The position numbers and the translations under genes were made by a program. DNA of 64,000 nt from Deltaproteobacteria bacterium (GTDB taxonomy: Bacteria; Myxococcota; XYA12-FULL-58-9). The stretch is taken from positions 1 to 64,000 of the forward strand of contig JACRCV010000118.1 in assembly GCA_016218825.1 (NCBI GenBank), written 5' to 3'. Positions within the stretch are counted from its first letter, which is position 1. Each line of letters starts with the position of its first letter. This document shows positions 7,571 through 16,137 of this stretch, one piece after another. The notes under the pieces were generated by a model that did no database searches, was not told where the DNA came from, and was given only the letters and a program-made list of their open reading frames with translations.

Positions 7571-10252
7571 ATGACTCGACTTCGACCCTCTGTTGCCGTC
7601 GGCGCCGCCGTCGTCGCGCTCGCCGCTGCCGGATGCGGCAGCGCCGTGATGACCGCCACCGATCGCTCGACCCCCACGGTGCAGATCGGCCCCGCGGACC
7701 TGGAGCTCGCGGTCACCTATCGGATCACCCCGAGCCGCTCGCTGGTGCTCTGGAGCCAAGACGACGCGCAGCCGGCCGGGACCAGGCCGACCGCCGGCGT
7801 CCTCACCCTGCGGATCAACGCCACCTCGGTGGCGCGCGACACGACGCTGACGATCGCGCGGGTGGGCGCCGACCAGACCCCGAAAGGGGTCATCGGCTCG
7901 GCCTACTTCTTGAGCCCCGAGGTCACCCGGCTCGAGAAGCCGATGCGCATCAGCCTCGAGGTCGGCGAGCTGCCGGCCGGGGTCGAGATCGCCAACCTGC
8001 GCCTCGCGCGCCTCGACACCGGCGAGCGCTACTATCAGCCGACCCCGGGCCAGGCGATCATCGACGCGCCGGACCTCCGCTTCATCGGCGGCGAGACCGA
8101 CACCTTCGGGGTCTACGCCGTCGTCGACACCGCGCAGGTGACGGTGCACACCGACGTCGCTCCCACCGAGGAGTGGCGCGGCCTGCACCTGCTGGACATC
8201 GGCCGGGTGGCGCTGGCCGAGGAGGCGTTCGCGAACGCCGTCGGGCGCGCGCCGACCCCGCAGGCCACGTTCGGCTGGGCGCTGACGCGGCTGCTGTCGC
8301 TGCCCGCCCTGCCCTCGCTGCAGCACTTCTTCGCCTCCTGCGGCCAGCCGGTGTGGGACGACGCCCTGATCTTCGGCGATCGCGGCTACTTCGCCGAAGA
8401 TCTGGAGCGCGGCCGCGGCACCGCCGACCTCGAGGTCGGCCAGGGCTTCGACGCGGCGAACGTCCTGATGCGGACGATGACGCCGGCCTTGACGGTGGCC
8501 GAGCTCGGTGACGCCGGGCTGTGTCTGGACCCCGAGGCCGGCCTGACCCTGCCCAAAGGCTACCTGTCGGTGCACGCCGTCGATCCGAACATCGACGGCG
8601 ACGGCACCACGGTCGACCTCACGATCGTCTTCGATCCCGCGAAGCCGCGCACCGACAGCGCCGACTCGCTCGCGACCTTGCGGGCCGCGGCGGCCGACGG
8701 CGTCGTCGAGCTGCCCCTCGAGGTGTTGAACGGCCGCGTCGAGGTCCAGCGCGGCGCGGTCACGACCGACAGCACCAAGGCCCCGGTGAGCGGCAGCACC
8801 GGCACCAAGACCCAGACGGTCGGCCTGTTCTACCCGAGCCCGGTGAGCCCGGGCGTGCTCCGCCTGCGCGACCCCGGCGCCGCGGTCGGCGACGACCTCC
8901 AGGTCGAGCTCGCCGACGTCCGCCTCAGCCCGCAGTGGCTCACCAGCCGGCCGGAGATCATGGTCCTGAACGGCGCGCTGCAGACGCGGGTGTCCACCCC
9001 GCCCAGCCTCGACGACCTGCCGCTGATGCAAGAGGAAGGGTCGCTGGCCGCCACGATCGCGAGCTGCGACCCGGCGTTGATCCCGGCGCTCGACGAGGCC
9101 TTCCTCTTGGGCATCGTCGCCGAGGCCGCCTCCGAGCTCGAGGCGGTGGCCGGGCTCTTCAAGGAGGCGGTGGCCGGCGACGACGGCGCCGACTTCCGCT
9201 TCGACGTGCCGCTCGGCCTGCTGCAGCGGCCGGGGGTCGTGCGCTTCGGCCCGACCGAGACCCACCTGGTGGCGGCGGTCCTCGAGGTCGGCGCCGCGGC
9301 GCTGCGCCTGGTGGAGGGCTACCACCTCTTCGACGGCGATCTCCGGGACGCGGTGACCGACGGCACCTCGAGGACGGAGACCTGCCCCGACCCCTGCCAC
9401 CCCACGACCGGCTGCACCGACAGCCTGACGCCGACCAAGGTGCTCGACGCCCGTTTGATGACCCTGGCGCTGAACGCCAGGCTCCTCTCCCGCGACCCCG
9501 GCGCCCCCGATCTGACGGGCGTCCAGACCCTGCTGTTGGCGGTGGTCGATGACCTCGAGGCGGTGCTGCTCGGAAACAGCTTCGACACGGTCTTGAACTT
9601 CCAGAACGACTCGATCCGGGGCGGCACCGCGGCGCTCCTCACGACCCTGGCGCAGGTCCGGGCCGGGCTCGTGACCACGAGCTACCTGGACGGCGCGATG
9701 ATCGGCGTCGCAGAGAACATGTTCGCGTTCTTGGGGGGCTTCTTCACCACGCCGCCGACCGCGAGCGACTTGCGGCTCGCGGCCGAGACCACGCCGGCCG
9801 ACCCGCTCTGCCTGACGGAGCTCGCCGCCGACATGATCTGCACCGACGGCGTGCCACCGACGAGCTGGCCGACGAGCACCCAGGTGTACTGCAACCTGTC
9901 ACCGCCGACCTACGCGTCCGGCGCCCCCTACTGCAGGGGCACCTTGTCGCCGAGCCTCGCCGAGCTATGCAGCAGCGCGGCGGTCAGCGACTTCTCGACG
10001 ACGATCGCCGGCTGGACCCTGACCGGGCTGATGAACCTCTACAGCAAGAGCTCGTCGAACCTGTCTTGCGACGACCCGGCGGGCTGCGGCGCCAACACCG
10101 GCGGCACCTGCCCCGCGGGCACCTGCGTGTTTCCGGAGAGCAGCGTCGACATGAGCGCCATCGAGGCGATGCTGCCGACCGAGGGGCGGGCGGAGTTCAT
10201 CCTCTGGCGCAACGTCGGCGAGGTCGAGGCGGCGCTGGGGCTGAAGCTCTAG
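7571..10252 (+). CDS. large lipoprotein of unknown function
   Basis: 893 residues. The N-terminus has a lipobox (ALAAAGC). Residues about 40-180 look beta-rich, with sequence reminiscent of domains that read out stress or load (LTLRINATSVARDTTLTIAR and FGVYAVVDTAQV). A central alpha-helical, TPR-like stretch follows (VALAEEAFANAVGRAPTPQATFGWA). The C-terminal 250 residues carry many Cys, including CPDPCHPTTGC and CDDPAGCGANTGGTC, suggesting disulfides outside the cytoplasm. I recognise no catalytic motif. It is divergent from the IPT/TIG lipoprotein across a 117-bp region, so the two may be coregulated. Its stop codon lies inside a perfect inverted repeat (10241-10258), and a 57-bp direct repeat begins at the same point. 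Confidence 0.75.
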   Translation: MTRLRPSVAVGAAVVALAAAGCGSAVMTATDRSTPTVQIGPADLELAVTYRITPSRSLVLWSQDDAQPAGTRPTAGVLTLRINATSVARDTTLTIARVGADQTPKGVIGSAYFLSPEVTRLEKPMRISLEVGELPAGVEIANLRLARLDTGERYYQPTPGQAIIDAPDLRFIGGETDTFGVYAVVDTAQVTVHTDVAPTEEWRGLHLLDIGRVALAEEAFANAVGRAPTPQATFGWALTRLLSLPALPSLQHFFASCGQPVWDDALIFGDRGYFAEDLERGRGTADLEVGQGFDAANVLMRTMTPALTVAELGDAGLCLDPEAGLTLPKGYLSVHAVDPNIDGDGTTVDLTIVFDPAKPRTDSADSLATLRAAAADGVVELPLEVLNGRVEVQRGAVTTDSTKAPVSGSTGTKTQTVGLFYPSPVSPGVLRLRDPGAAVGDDLQVELADVRLSPQWLTSRPEIMVLNGALQTRVSTPPSLDDLPLMQEEGSLAATIASCDPALIPALDEAFLLGIVAEAASELEAVAGLFKEAVAGDDGADFRFDVPLGLLQRPGVVRFGPTETHLVAAVLEVGAAALRLVEGYHLFDGDLRDAVTDGTSRTETCPDPCHPTTGCTDSLTPTKVLDARLMTLALNARLLSRDPGAPDLTGVQTLLLAVVDDLEAVLLGNSFDTVLNFQNDSIRGGTAALLTTLAQVRAGLVTTSYLDGAMIGVAENMFAFLGGFFTTPPTASDLRLAAETTPADPLCLTELAADMICTDGVPPTSWPTSTQVYCNLSPPTYASGAPYCRGTLSPSLAELCSSAAVSDFSTTIAGWTLTGLMNLYSKSSSNLSCDDPAGCGANTGGTCPAGTCVFPESSVDMSAIEAMLPTEGRAEFILWRNVGEVEAALGLKL

Positions 10253-10258
10253 CTTCAG
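10241..10258. terminator. inverted repeat spanning the stop codon of the 893-aa lipoprotein gene
   Basis: CTGAAGCT-CT-AGCTTCAG, a perfect 8-bp stem with a 2-nt centre, includes the TAG stop (10250-10252). There is no T-tract. The tight centre disfavours an RNA hairpin without opening a base pair or two, so a DNA-binding site is equally possible. Confidence 0.35.
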
Positions 10259-10314
10259 AGTCGGCCGCACTGCGCTGCTCGGGGGGCACCCCTCGCCTCC
10301 GTGGGCGCCTTCGA
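10258..10314 (+). repeat. 57-bp direct repeat, copy 1
   Basis: Starts GAGTCGGCCGCACTGCG and ends GTGGGCGCCTTCGA. It is identical to 11107-11164 except that this copy has six instead of seven Gs in the G-run. The two copies bracket the EGF-like lipoprotein gene. Confidence 0.9.
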
Positions 10315-10343
10315 TCTGGCGTTGCCTCGGTCGACGGGTGACC

Positions 10344-10925
10344 TCACACCGCTGTCCATACCCCGCCGCCCGCTGTGCAGTAACTCTCAGCCTCTGTTGC
10401 TGTGATCCCGGCGTACCAGTAGGTAGCGGCTTCGTTTGGTGTGCCAGCCCACATCGTGCAGTACCCGATTGCCCCGGTGGCTGAGCACCCGTCCGTAGAG
10501 TAGGTGCCGCTAGTGCATCCGCTCTGGACCATGTTCGCCGTATAGCTCGACCCGCTGTACTCAAGACATGAGTCGCCGCTCGTAAGGTCGCAGGTATGCA
10601 CGCCACCGGTTCCGTCGCCCAGACAGGTCAATCCCGAGGGGCTGTATCCCGGCTCGCAGTCGCACGACGCGCCGTCGGCATTCACCACGCAAATGCCGTG
10701 GTCGGAACATGTGACCCCGGCGCAGGGGTCACTCCCAGCGACACAGCTCAGATCGGCTGCAGCGTAACCGTTGTCGCAGTCGCAGGCGGCTGCGCCATCT
10801 TGCTCGATGCATCTGCCGCGGCCGGAGCAAGTCACCCCGTCGCAGGCGTCGCCCCTACCATCGCTACAGCCAAGAAGTATCATCACGAACGCACAGCCAA
10901 TGATGGGATGACCCAACGGCGCCAT
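10344..10925 (-). CDS. small lipoprotein with two EGF-like modules
   Basis: 193 residues. The signal peptide ends in a lipobox (MILLGC). Two EGF-like modules follow at about 28-58 and 66-97: C-x4-C-x-G-x-G-x-C-x6-C-x-C with GYAAADLSC and GYSPSGLTC endings. The C-terminal about 90 residues have regularly spaced Cys (CDLTSGDSCLEYSGSSYT, then GCTSGTYSTDGC, GYCTMW), which I do not recognise as a named domain. The start ATG 10925 has GGAG 6 nt upstream; in-frame starts at 10937 and 10943 would lengthen the n-region. Base composition is visibly less GC-rich than the neighbours. The gene sits between two nearly identical 57/58-bp direct repeats, which suggests recent insertion or recombination of this unit. 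Confidence 0.8.
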   Translation of the reverse strand: MAPLGHPIIGCAFVMILLGCSDGRGDACDGVTCSGRGRCIEQDGAAACDCDNGYAAADLSCVAGSDPCAGVTCSDHGICVVNADGASCDCEPGYSPSGLTCLGDGTGGVHTCDLTSGDSCLEYSGSSYTANMVQSGCTSGTYSTDGCSATGAIGYCTMWAGTPNEAATYWYAGITATEAESYCTAGGGVWTAV

Positions 10926-11388
10926 ATGTTTCTCCATCCTCAAAGATGGCTGCTGCTACCCCCAGCTCGCCGTGCGGTCAATCGTCGGGCGCGACCTGGG
11001 CAGGGGCTCCGCCCCTGAAGTTGGCTGCGCCTGGGCGACGTCAGGGTCGAGCTTGGTGAGCTTTCATCGATGCCTTCGTGCTCCACGCCCTGTACGCCAA
11101 CGGTTCGAGTCGGCCGCACTGCGCTGCTCGGGGGGGCACCCCTCGCCTCCGTGGGCGCCTTCGAGTCGGCCGTGCGTCGATGGACGGTAAGTGCCGGACG
11201 CCGGGTCGAGGCTTCGAGCGACGCGCCACCGTCGGCTTCGCGGCCCCCCCTCTGCGCTGCTCGCGCGGCCGTGCTCGAGTTACTCAGCGTCGCGCGGCCG
11301 GTCGAAGTCAAGCGCCCCAGAGAACGGCGCCACGCGCCACACGGGGCATCGCAGCAACAAGCGGGAATCAGAAGAAGACGAAAGCGGT
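10926..11388. other. 463-bp non-coding region with repeat copy 2
   Basis: No gene recognised. It contains repeat copy 2 (11107-11164) and a short echo of it near 11242-11261 (the shared core CTGCGCTGCTCG). Open frames here read the repeat as short Arg/Pro-rich peptides and have no ribosome binding sites. It is probably debris left by repeat-mediated rearrangement. Confidence 0.5.
11107..11164 (+). repeat. 58-bp direct repeat, copy 2
   Basis: Same sequence as 10258-10314 with one extra G in the G-run. The two copies lie 849 bp apart in direct orientation. Confidence 0.9.
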
Positions 11389-12504
11389 CTAGAAAGTCGC
11401 GACCCCGGCGACCGCCGCGCCGTGGCGCGTGGGCACGAAGCCCACGGTCACCGAGCCGGCGGCCTTGTATTGATCGTAGATGCCGGGGGTCGGGCCCTGC
11501 ACGAACAGATAGGTGCCGGCCGCGAGGGCCGCGAGGCCGACGAAGCCCACGACCTGGACGATGGTGTCGAAGCGCTTGATGCCGTCGTGGCGGCTCTTGA
11601 GCGCCGCGCAGTCGCCCATCGGCAGCCCGGAGGCGCCGGCCTGACAGTTGGCGGCCGCGAGGTCCTTGTCGTAGGTGCTCGCCCGTCCGCCGTTCCAGAG
11701 CCAACCGCCGACGCCGAAGCCGACACCGGCGAGGCCGAGGCCGCCGGCGCTGAGCGCCAGGATGCGCCAGGTCCGGGCCCGTTGGTCGTAGGCGCCGATG
11801 AACTCCAACGACGGCACCATCTTCGCCTCGACGACCAGCGGCTCGCCCTTCTTGATCTCGATGTCCTTGGCCCAGGTCACGAAGCCGGCCTTGCTCAAGC
11901 GCAGGGTGTGCGGCCCGCCGGCGAGCGCCTGCCGGGGCCACGGCGTGACCCCGACGATGTGGCCGTCGATCTCGACGTCGGCCGCCGACTCCGACGCCAT
12001 CAGGACCAGATCGCCCTGCTGTCCGGCGAGCAACGAGCGCACCAGGAAGCGCGACGCCCCCTCGACCGCGGCGGTGAGCTCCTCGGCGCGGGTGACCTCG
12101 CGCTGCTCGCGCGCCACCACGGTCACGGTGCTGGAGTCGGTCAACGCCAGGTTGATGATGTAGTTGGCGCCGACCTTGCCGACCGAGCCGGTGACGAGCA
12201 GCGCCACGCCCAAAGCCCCGCCGATCTCGGCCAGGCACGAGGTCTGCGACTCGCAGCCGAGCATCTGCTTCTGGGTCTCGAACACCATCGCCCGCTGGAT
12301 GTCGGCGCGTGACAAGACGTCGAAGACCCCGAGGCGGCCGAGCGCCGCGGTGACGACGTCGCTCAAGTTCTTGGCGAGCTGGCCCTCGACGCCCTTGTCC
12401 TCGAGGTCGAGCACCGCGAGCTTGGTGCGCTCGGCCAACGCCTTCGCGGGCGCGCCGCTGACGAGCCCGGCAGCCACGAGCATCACGAGATGAGAACGAA
12501 TCAT
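11389..12504 (-). CDS. PEGA-domain envelope protein
   Basis: 371 residues. A cleavable signal peptide ends near KALA-E. Residues about 26-160 form a CsgG/TolB-N-like domain seen in many myxobacterial proteins (KLAVLDLEDKGVE, VLSRADIQRAM, CLAEIGGALG, VTGSVGKVG). A PEGA domain follows at about 165-230 (VEIDGHIVGVTPWPRQALAGG, LRLSKAGFVTW). Two hydrophobic segments at about 247-266 and 315-335 are separated by a Cys-containing loop. PEGA domains are extracytoplasmic carbohydrate- or surface-associated modules. The gene is divergent from the CpaC secretin gene across 153 bp, which suggests an envelope assembly role; that is inference. The ATG at 12504 has only a weak upstream purine stretch. Confidence 0.8.
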   Translation of the reverse strand: MIRSHLVMLVAAGLVSGAPAKALAERTKLAVLDLEDKGVEGQLAKNLSDVVTAALGRLGVFDVLSRADIQRAMVFETQKQMLGCESQTSCLAEIGGALGVALLVTGSVGKVGANYIINLALTDSSTVTVVAREQREVTRAEELTAAVEGASRFLVRSLLAGQQGDLVLMASESAADVEIDGHIVGVTPWPRQALAGGPHTLRLSKAGFVTWAKDIEIKKGEPLVVEAKMVPSLEFIGAYDQRARTWRILALSAGGLGLAGVGFGVGGWLWNGGRASTYDKDLAAANCQAGASGLPMGDCAALKSRHDGIKRFDTIVQVVGFVGLAALAAGTYLFVQGPTPGIYDQYKAAGSVTVGFVPTRHGAAVAGVATF

Positions 12505-12591
12505 GGCGCCATCATCTTACGAATCTCGAGCGATGGCCAGGCCCGGCGGGCGCCGGCGCCACCGCGACCTGCCGCGAACGACGCTTGCCCG

Positions 12592-12621
12592 TTGACATGG
12601 TGTCGAGCCTCGCGGAAGAAT
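12592..12621 (+). promoter_or_regulatory. putative sigma-70-type promoter for the CpaC-CpaF block
   Basis: Perfect -35 TTGACA at 12592-12597, 18-bp spacer, -10-like AAGAAT at 12616-12621 (4 of 6). The predicted start is about 30 nt before the ATG at 12658. It stands out in an otherwise GC-rich divergent region. Confidence 0.5.
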
Positions 12622-12657
12622 GCCGACCGCCGCGAAACTAGGGAGAAACGCCGCCCG

Positions 12658-14070
12658 ATGCGCCAGCTCGTCATCATCGCCACGGTCCTCATCGGCGCGA
12701 CCTCGGTAAGAGCCGAGACCGAGACCTTGAACCTCACGACCGGCCAACAGAAAATCATTTCGGTGCCCGGGGTTACGCGCATCGCCGTGGCGAACCCCAA
12801 CGTCGCCGACGTGAAGGTGGTGGACGCCGGCCAGGTGCTGGTGACCGCGGTCGGCGCCGGCCAGACCGAGCTCACGGTGTGGCGCGGGACCAAGGTCTCG
12901 AGCTACGACGTCCGGGTCACGAGCCTGGATCCGCGCCAGATCAAGCGCGAGGTCGAGAAGCTCCTCGAGGGACGCGAGGCCATCAAGGTGCGCACCGTCA
13001 AGGACACGGTGGTGCTCGAGGGCAACGTCTTGACCCTCGCCGACATCGAGAAGGCCGACGAGGTGGTGCAGATCTATCCGCAGGTGCGAAACCTGGTGAA
13101 GCTCGACCCGTCGGCGCACGCCCACATCGCCGAGGCGATCAACAAGGAGCTCTCGAGCGCCGGCCTGGTGAACGCGCGCGCCAACGTCGTCGGCGCCACG
13201 ATCTTCCTCGAGGGCATGGTCGACACCCAGGCCGACCTGCAGAAGGCGGAGATCATCACCCGCGCCATCGCCAAGAACGTCCAGAGCGTGCTGCGCATCG
13301 GCGCGTCGCGCATGGTCGAGCTCGACGTCGAGTTCGTCGAGATCTCGAAGAAGTCCCTCGACCGCATCGGCATCCGCTGGCCCACCGACATCAACGGCAC
13401 CCTCCAGCTGGACTACTCGCGCACCACGGTGTTGACCGGCGCCAGCCGACCCGACGTCGAGTTCTTGACCGGCGGCGCCTCCGCGACCGCGTCCCTCGGG
13501 CTCGCGCTGCAGTTCACCGACGGCGTGTCGCGCACCCTCGCCCGGCCGCGGCTGGTGACCGCGTCGGCGGTGGAGGCGAGGTTCTTGGCGGGCGGCGAGG
13601 TGCCGATCCCGATCGTCACCCAGAACCAGGTGCACATCGAGTACAAGGAGTACGGCATCCGCCTGAAGATCACCCCGGTCGCCGAGGGCTCCGGCGCCAT
13701 CCAGACCAAGATCCTCGCCGAGATCAGCGACGTCGATCCGTCGGTCACGGTGATGGGCGTGCCCGGCTTCATCAGCCGCCGCGTCGACACCGAGGTCACG
13801 GTCAAGGACGGCGAGACCATCGTGCTGTCGGGCCTGCTGCACGTCGCCGAGGGCAAGGACATCACCAAGGTGCCGATCCTCGGCCACGTCCCGATCGTCG
13901 GCGAGCTGTTCAAGAGCCGCCAGTTCCAGGACAAGCAGACCGAGCTCGCGGTGTTCGTGACCCCGCGCCTGATAGACCCGCTGTCGCAGCGGGTCAAAGA
14001 GCTCTCCGGCCACATGCGCAAACGCTACGAGGAGGCCGGCAGCGATGTCGGCTTCAGCCTGTTCGACTAG
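12658..14070 (+). CDS. cpaC: CpaC/RcpA-type secretin (Tad / type IV-like pilus secretion)
   Basis: 470 residues. A signal peptide ends near SVRA-E. An N-terminal pilus-assembly domain (about 22-95; KIISVPGVTRIAVANPNVAD) is followed by a BON domain (about 100-160; VVLEGNVLTLADIEKADEVV). The secretin core covers about 215-450 and includes LDVEFVEISKKSLDRIG, FLAGGEVPIPI and VPILGHVPIVGELFKS near the C-terminus. The family forms the outer-membrane ring through which Tad/Flp pili or related substrates pass. The start has GGGAG upstream. The FHA-CpaF ATPase gene follows 27 bp later. No CpaB, TadB/TadC, prepilin or prepilin peptidase genes are visible here, so the rest of the machine must be elsewhere or absent. 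Confidence 0.93.
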   Translation: MRQLVIIATVLIGATSVRAETETLNLTTGQQKIISVPGVTRIAVANPNVADVKVVDAGQVLVTAVGAGQTELTVWRGTKVSSYDVRVTSLDPRQIKREVEKLLEGREAIKVRTVKDTVVLEGNVLTLADIEKADEVVQIYPQVRNLVKLDPSAHAHIAEAINKELSSAGLVNARANVVGATIFLEGMVDTQADLQKAEIITRAIAKNVQSVLRIGASRMVELDVEFVEISKKSLDRIGIRWPTDINGTLQLDYSRTTVLTGASRPDVEFLTGGASATASLGLALQFTDGVSRTLARPRLVTASAVEARFLAGGEVPIPIVTQNQVHIEYKEYGIRLKITPVAEGSGAIQTKILAEISDVDPSVTVMGVPGFISRRVDTEVTVKDGETIVLSGLLHVAEGKDITKVPILGHVPIVGELFKSRQFQDKQTELAVFVTPRLIDPLSQRVKELSGHMRKRYEEAGSDVGFSLFD

Positions 14071-14097
14071 GGGCGACAGCCCGAGGAGTAGTTGCGA

Positions 14098-16101
14098 ATG
14101 TTCACCGTGACCATCCAAGAAAAAGGCGGCGCGCCCTCGGTCCGCGAGTTCGACCAGCCAGAGGTCACCATCGGCCGGATCCAGGGCAACGACATCGTCT
14201 TGCCGAAGAGCAACATCTCCAAGCGGCACGCGCGCATCATCAACAACAGCGGCGCCTTCGTGGTCATCGACTCGAAGAGCACCAACGGCACCTACATCAA
14301 CGGCAAGCGCATCGACGCCCCCTACGACCTGCGGGTCGGCGACAAGATCTTCATCGGCGACTTCACGATCGAGCTCGAGGCCGCGGCCGCGGCCGCCAAG
14401 TCGGCGAAGGCGTCGAAGCTGGCGTCGCCGCCGCCACCGCCGGAGCCCAAAGAGCCGCTGATGCCGGCGAAGGCCGGGGGCAAGAAGGAAGAGATCCTGA
14501 AGGACGAGGAGTGGGACGCGAGCTCGGCGCTCGGCAAGGAGTGGGCCGACGACTGGGCCGAGGAGAAAGAAGAGGAAGGCACCGCCGCCGAGGAGAGCGA
14601 TCCCTCGGGCCGCGCCCCCGCCGTCGAGCAGCCGGTGAAGCTGTTGCGCGACGTCGAGGACGAGGAGGAGCTCGAGCCCCAGGGCGCCCCGGTGGGCGAC
14701 ATGGTGCCGACCCGCATCCCCAAGGCCATGCCCCGTCCGGAGCCGCGTCCCGAGCCGCGCGCCGAGGCGGCGGTCGAGGTGCCGCACAAGAAGCGGCCGC
14801 CGTCCAAGCCCAACGAGGCGTTGGGCGACGAGTTCGCCGGCGCGTTGCGGCAGGTGCACGAGCGCTTGCTGCGGTCGATGGATCTGCGGCGCTCGAACTT
14901 GGACCGGATGGGCGACGCCGAGCTGCGCGATCACACCCGCGAGGCGGTGGCCGAGATCGTGGCGGCGATGCGCAAGGAGGGGGTGCTGCCGGCGAACGTC
15001 GACGCCCACAGGCTCACCGATCGCGTCCTCGACGAGGCGCTGGGCCTGGGGCCGCTCGACGCGCTGCTCGCCGACGACACCGTCACCGAGATCCTGGTGA
15101 ACGGCGCGCAGCAGATCTACGTCGAGCGCCAGGGCAAGCTCGAGAAGACCGACCGGACCTTCTCCAACGACCAGGCGGTGTTGGGGGTCATCGAGCGGAT
15201 CGTGGCGCCGATCGGCCGGCGGGTCGACGAGTCGTCGCCGATGGTGGACGCCCGCCTCAAGGACGGCTCACGGGTCAACGCCATCATCCCGCCGCTCGCC
15301 ATCAAGGGCCCGACGATCTCGATCCGCAAGTTCACCCGCGAGCCGCTGCAGGTGGACGATCTGGTCGGCTCCGGGACCTTCACCGCCGACATGGCCGAGT
15401 TCCTCGAGTCCTGCGTCAAGGCGCGCCGCAACATCCTGATCTCCGGCGGCACCGGCAGCGGCAAGACGACCATGCTCAACATCTTGTCGTCGTACATCCC
15501 CGAGGCCGAGCGCATCATCACCATCGAGGACGCCGCCGAGCTCAAGCTCGACCAGGACCACGTCGTCAGCCTCGAGGCGCGGCCGCCGAACATCGAGGGC
15601 AAGGGCGCGATCACGATCCGCGAGCTGGTGAAGAACGCCCTGCGGATGCGCCCGGATCGCATCGTCGTCGGCGAGTGCCGCGGCGGCGAGGCGCTCGACA
15701 TGCTGCAGGCGATGAACACCGGCCACGAGGGCTCGTTGACCACGGTGCACGCCAACGGCCCGCGCGACGCGCTCTCCCGCCTCGAGACCATGGTCTTGAT
15801 GAGCGGCATGGAGCTGCCGGTGCGCGCCATCCGCGACCAGATCGCGAACGCTATCAACGTCGTGGTGCAGACGACGCGGCTCGCCGACGGCTCGCGGCGC
15901 GTGACCCACATCTCGGAGATCACCGGCATGGAGGGCGAGGTGATCAGCATGGCCGAGATCTTCACCTTCAACCAAGAAGGCTTCGACGCCCGCGGTCGGG
16001 TGCAGGGCAAGCACCGGCCGACCGGCTTCATCCCCAAGTTCTACGAGACCCTGAAGGCGCGCGGCATGCGCGCCAACATGGCGATCTTCCAGGAGCGCTA
16101 G
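14098..16101 (+). CDS. cpaF: FHA - CpaF/TadA secretion ATPase fusion
   Basis: 667 residues. Residues about 1-95 are an FHA phosphothreonine-binding domain (VTIGRIQGNDIVLPKSNISK, RHARI, STNGTYINGK). A long Ala/Glu/Pro-rich linker follows (about 96-240). The CpaF-type hexameric ATPase (about 250-660) has Walker A GGTGSGKTTMLN near residue 450, an Asp/Glu box (IITIEDAAELKL), Walker B-like RIVVGECRGGEALDML and the His box (TVHANG). It should power pilus or substrate export from the cytoplasmic face under the CpaC secretin. The FHA domain implies control by a Ser/Thr kinase. The ATG at 14098 is chosen over the TTG at 14092 because GAGGAG is 9 nt upstream of the ATG. Confidence 0.93.
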   Translation: MFTVTIQEKGGAPSVREFDQPEVTIGRIQGNDIVLPKSNISKRHARIINNSGAFVVIDSKSTNGTYINGKRIDAPYDLRVGDKIFIGDFTIELEAAAAAAKSAKASKLASPPPPPEPKEPLMPAKAGGKKEEILKDEEWDASSALGKEWADDWAEEKEEEGTAAEESDPSGRAPAVEQPVKLLRDVEDEEELEPQGAPVGDMVPTRIPKAMPRPEPRPEPRAEAAVEVPHKKRPPSKPNEALGDEFAGALRQVHERLLRSMDLRRSNLDRMGDAELRDHTREAVAEIVAAMRKEGVLPANVDAHRLTDRVLDEALGLGPLDALLADDTVTEILVNGAQQIYVERQGKLEKTDRTFSNDQAVLGVIERIVAPIGRRVDESSPMVDARLKDGSRVNAIIPPLAIKGPTISIRKFTREPLQVDDLVGSGTFTADMAEFLESCVKARRNILISGGTGSGKTTMLNILSSYIPEAERIITIEDAAELKLDQDHVVSLEARPPNIEGKGAITIRELVKNALRMRPDRIVVGECRGGEALDMLQAMNTGHEGSLTTVHANGPRDALSRLETMVLMSGMELPVRAIRDQIANAINVVVQTTRLADGSRRVTHISEITGMEGEVISMAEIFTFNQEGFDARGRVQGKHRPTGFIPKFYETLKARGMRANMAIFQER

Positions 16102-16137
16102 GTCGGCTCGGGAGTCGCGGCCGACCGCTCAGCATCC

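Noticed and set aside
10258-11164. Direct repeats as ends of an insertion sequence or a CRISPR fragment
   Set aside because: No transposase, no terminal inverted repeats and only two copies spaced by a gene.
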